From: Rhodospirillales bacterium | Lineage (GTDB): Bacteria; Pseudomonadota; Alphaproteobacteria; Rhodospirillales; JASLQF01 | Direction: 5' to 3' | Length of the DNA: 64,000 nucleotides | Assembly (NCBI GenBank): GCA_030744625.1 | Contig: JASLQF010000027.1 | Location: forward strand, 1-64,000 | Shown: in pieces, positions 61,958 to 64,000 of the stretch | Layout of the letters: each line of letters starts with the position of its first letter | Position numbering within the stretch: position 1 is the stretch's first letter | The notes under the pieces: model-generated | Told to the model about the DNA's origin: nothing | Seen by the model: the letters and a program-made list of their open reading frames with translations, nothing else | The model's database searches: none | Program-made: the position numbers and the translations under genes

Positions 61958-63417
61958 GCGGGCGCGCCGACCTCATCGATCTGGTGGCCTCCCTCAAGAA
62001 GGCGCCGGTGCTCTGCGTCGGCGACGTCATGCTCGATCACTTCCGCTACGGCGAGGTCGAACGCATCTCGCCGGAGGCGCCGGTGCCCGTGCTGCGACTC
62101 GAGGGCGAGGACACCATGCTGGGGGGCGCCGGCAACGTGGCGCGCAACCTGGCGGCACTCGGCGCCGATGTCGGTTTCGTGTCGGTGGCCGGCGATGACG
62201 AGGATGGGGAACGGGTGCGCGCCCTGCTCGCCGACCAGGAAATCGGCGATTTCGTTCTCGTCGCCGACGCCGCGCGGCGCACGTCGACCAAGACCCGCTA
62301 CCTGGCGGGCACCCAGCAGGTGCTGAGGGCGGACAGCGAAACCATCGCGCCGCTGGCTCCCGACATCCGCGCCAAGCTGCTGGCGGCGGCCGGCGAGGCC
62401 CTGGAACGGTGCAAGGTGCTGGTACTCTCGGATTACGGCAAGGGGGTGCTGGAGGACGGCGTCGCCGGCGAGCTTATTGCCCGGGCGCGGGCCGCCGGGC
62501 GCCCCGTCGTCGTCGATCCCAAGGGCACGGATTTCACGCGCTACCGCGAGGCCAGCGTACTGACCCCGAACCGCCGCGAGCTCGGCGAGGCGGCGCGCCT
62601 GCCCACGGACGGCGATGACGACATCGTCGAGGCGGCGCGGCGTCTCGCCAAGTCGTGCGGGGTCGACGCCGTGCTCGTCACCCGCGGCGGCGACGGCATG
62701 ACCCTGGTCGAGGCGGACGCCGGCTTCGTTCATCTGCCGGCCGAGGCGCGCGAAGTGTTCGACGTCTCGGGCGCTGGCGACACCGTGGCGGCGACCCTGG
62801 CCGCGGCCCTGGCGGCGGGAGCCGACGTGGCACCGGCGGCGGCACTGGCCAACGTGGCCGCCGGTATCGTCGTCGGCAAGGTGGGGACGGCCGCCGCCTA
62901 CGCCGACGACGTGATCGGCGCCCTCCACCATCAGGACCTTTCCAGCGCCGAGGCCAAGATCGCGGCGCGGCGGCCGGCCCTCGACCGTGTTCGGTCGTGG
63001 CGGCAACAGGGCCAGAAGATCGGCTTCACCAACGGTTGCTTCGATTTGCTGCACCCGGGACACGTGTCCCTCCTGGCCAAGGCCAAGGAGGCCTGCGACC
63101 GCCTGGTGGTGGGGTTGAACGGCGACGCTTCGGTGACGCGCCTCAAGGGCGCCGATCGCCCCATACAAACGGAAGCGGCGCGCGCCGCCGTCCTCGCCTC
63201 GCTGGCCAGCGTCGACATGGTGGTGATCTTCGCCGAGGACACCCCGATGGAAATCATCGAGGCCTTGCGTCCCGACCTCATGGTGAAGGGGGCGGACTAC
63301 GCGCCTGACGAAGTGGTGGGAGCCGACTACGTCGAATCCTATGGCGGGCGCGTCATGCTGGTCGAGCTCGAGCCCGGCTACTCCACCTCGGCCACCATCG
63401 CCCGCATGGCCAAGTAG
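61954..63417 (+). CDS. hldE: Bifunctional heptose-7-phosphate kinase / heptose-1-phosphate adenylyltransferase
   Basis: 487 aa. The ribokinase-type N-terminal domain has VGDVMLDHFRYGEVERISPE, GGAGNVARNLAALG and the catalytic VFDVSGAGDTVAATL. The C-terminal nucleotidyltransferase has FTNGCFDLLHPGHVSLL with the HxGH motif. It phosphorylates heptose-7-phosphate at C1 and then adenylylates it. The ATG overlaps the gmhA stop. The separate GmhB phosphatase and HldD epimerase are not in the window. Confidence 0.94.
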   Translation: MSGRADLIDLVASLKKAPVLCVGDVMLDHFRYGEVERISPEAPVPVLRLEGEDTMLGGAGNVARNLAALGADVGFVSVAGDDEDGERVRALLADQEIGDFVLVADAARRTSTKTRYLAGTQQVLRADSETIAPLAPDIRAKLLAAAGEALERCKVLVLSDYGKGVLEDGVAGELIARARAAGRPVVVDPKGTDFTRYREASVLTPNRRELGEAARLPTDGDDDIVEAARRLAKSCGVDAVLVTRGGDGMTLVEADAGFVHLPAEAREVFDVSGAGDTVAATLAAALAAGADVAPAAALANVAAGIVVGKVGTAAAYADDVIGALHHQDLSSAEAKIAARRPALDRVRSWRQQGQKIGFTNGCFDLLHPGHVSLLAKAKEACDRLVVGLNGDASVTRLKGADRPIQTEAARAAVLASLASVDMVVIFAEDTPMEIIEALRPDLMVKGADYAPDEVVGADYVESYGGRVMLVELEPGYSTSATIARMAK

Positions 63418-63442
63418 GCTCCGGACAGACGTCTAGCCATCC

Positions 63443-64000
63443 ATGCCGCGTCCCGATTCCCTGCCCGTCGCGGTGCTGCTGGCGGCGTTGTTCGCCTTAG
63501 GACCCCTTTCCACCGACATGTACCTGCCGGCGTTGCCGGCCATGTCGCGCTCCCTCGGCACCGGGGTCGGGCCGGTGCAACTGACCCTGAGCGTTTTCCT
63601 GGTCGGGTTCGCCGTCTCGCAACTGGTCATGGGGCCGCTTTCCGACCGCTTCGGACGGCGCCCGGTGCTCCTTGTCGGACTCGCCGTTTATCTGGTGGCC
63701 ACCCTGGCCTGCGTCTTCGCGCCGAGCATCGAGGCGCTGATCGCGGCGCGTTTTTTCCAATCCCTCGGCGCCTGTACCGGCGTCGTGCTGGGCCGCGCCG
63801 TGGTGCGCGACGTATACGGACGCGCCCGCACCGCCCGAATGCTCGCCTACATGAGCGCGGCCATGGCCGTGGCGCCCTTGGTGGCGCCCATCATTGGCGG
63901 CTACGTCGTGGTGTGGTTCGACTGGCGCGCCGTGTTCATGGTGCTTGCCGCCTTCGGCTTGACGATGCTTGTCCTGGTGGCGGCATTCCTGCGCGAGACC
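63443..64000 (+). CDS. Bcr/CflA-type MFS transporter (truncated by window end)
   Basis: The first 186 residues are visible. LGPLSTDMYLPALPAMSRSL, the motif A sequence GPLSDRFGRRPVLL and FFQSLGACTGVVLGRAVVRD match the Bcr/CflA drug/proton antiporters. About five membrane segments are present before the sequence runs off the edge. It starts 25 bp after hldE. It is the second member of this subfamily in the window (other at 10876-12093) and is clearly diverged from it. Confidence 0.87.
   Translation, partial: MPRPDSLPVAVLLAALFALGPLSTDMYLPALPAMSRSLGTGVGPVQLTLSVFLVGFAVSQLVMGPLSDRFGRRPVLLVGLAVYLVATLACVFAPSIEALIAARFFQSLGACTGVVLGRAVVRDVYGRARTARMLAYMSAAMAVAPLVAPIIGGYVVVWFDWRAVFMVLAAFGLTMLVLVAAFLRET

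Overview
The window is 64 kb of GC-rich, densely packed bacterial DNA. The gene repertoire suggests an alphaproteobacterium, probably Rhodospirillales-like. Pointers are ADP-heptose genes (gmhA, hldE), a YejA-type solute-binding protein, degenerate EAL-like proteins, CobN/CobW-type cobalamin genes and many ATGA/TGATG gene overlaps. The taxonomy is an inference; no rRNA or tRNA gene was seen.

Layout. (1) 1-2.2 kb: a small secreted protein and a SPOR-like lipoprotein among AT-richer, poorly coding DNA. (2) 2.2-8.5 kb: catabolic genes, namely a beta-hydroxyacid dehydrogenase, a DUF2848 hydrolase, a frameshifted amidase with a fold-back repeat at its start, a cupin, a PreA-like Fe-S flavoprotein and a DMT exporter. 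(3) 8.5-18.9 kb: a minus-strand series of molybdopterin oxidoreductase, DapA-like lyase, HyuA, HyuB, Bcr/CflA exporter, YjbQ and YejA-like binding protein. (4) 19-24.3 kb: Ada, a YgjP-like metalloprotease, a second DapA-like lyase, a YcgN cysteine-cluster protein, CobB and a Sco1-like protein. (5) 24.5-49.9 kb: a near-complete cobalamin pathway in several blocks, interrupted by a CoA-transferase, a SYLF lipoprotein, an FAD oxidoreductase and a DUF4863 protein. (6) 50-54 kb: an ABC-2 exporter and a tandem pair of degenerate EAL-like proteins. (7) 54.3-64 kb: a phosphatase, a UDP-xylose-synthase-like SDR, a creatininase-family hydrolase, asparagine synthase, a two-domain oxidoreductase, gmhA, hldE and a second, truncated Bcr/CflA transporter.

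How the genes work together. The cobalamin genes cover cobalt insertion (CbiX; also CobN), ring methylation and contraction (CobI, CbiG-CobJ, CobM, CbiD, CobK, CobL, CobH), amidation (CobB, CobQ), adenosylation (CobO) and nucleotide-loop assembly (CobD, CobU, CobT, CobS, CobC). CbiX, CbiD and CbiG are markers of the early-cobalt (anaerobic) route, whereas CobN belongs to the late-cobalt (aerobic) route, so this is a mixed set. A cobalamin riboswitch lies between cobC and cobU and should govern cobU-cobW-cobN. The 55-63 kb genes look like sugar-nucleotide, heptose and surface-polysaccharide metabolism.

Repeats are the other theme. They are a 267-bp fold-back element at the amidase start; a 152-bp element present twice about 30 kb apart, each time between convergent genes and supplying stop codons; inverted heptanucleotide arrays around a four-helix-bundle gene inside the cob operon; and a CATTAAGGT repeat cluster bracketed by near-copies of the 3' end of the CoA-transferase gene.
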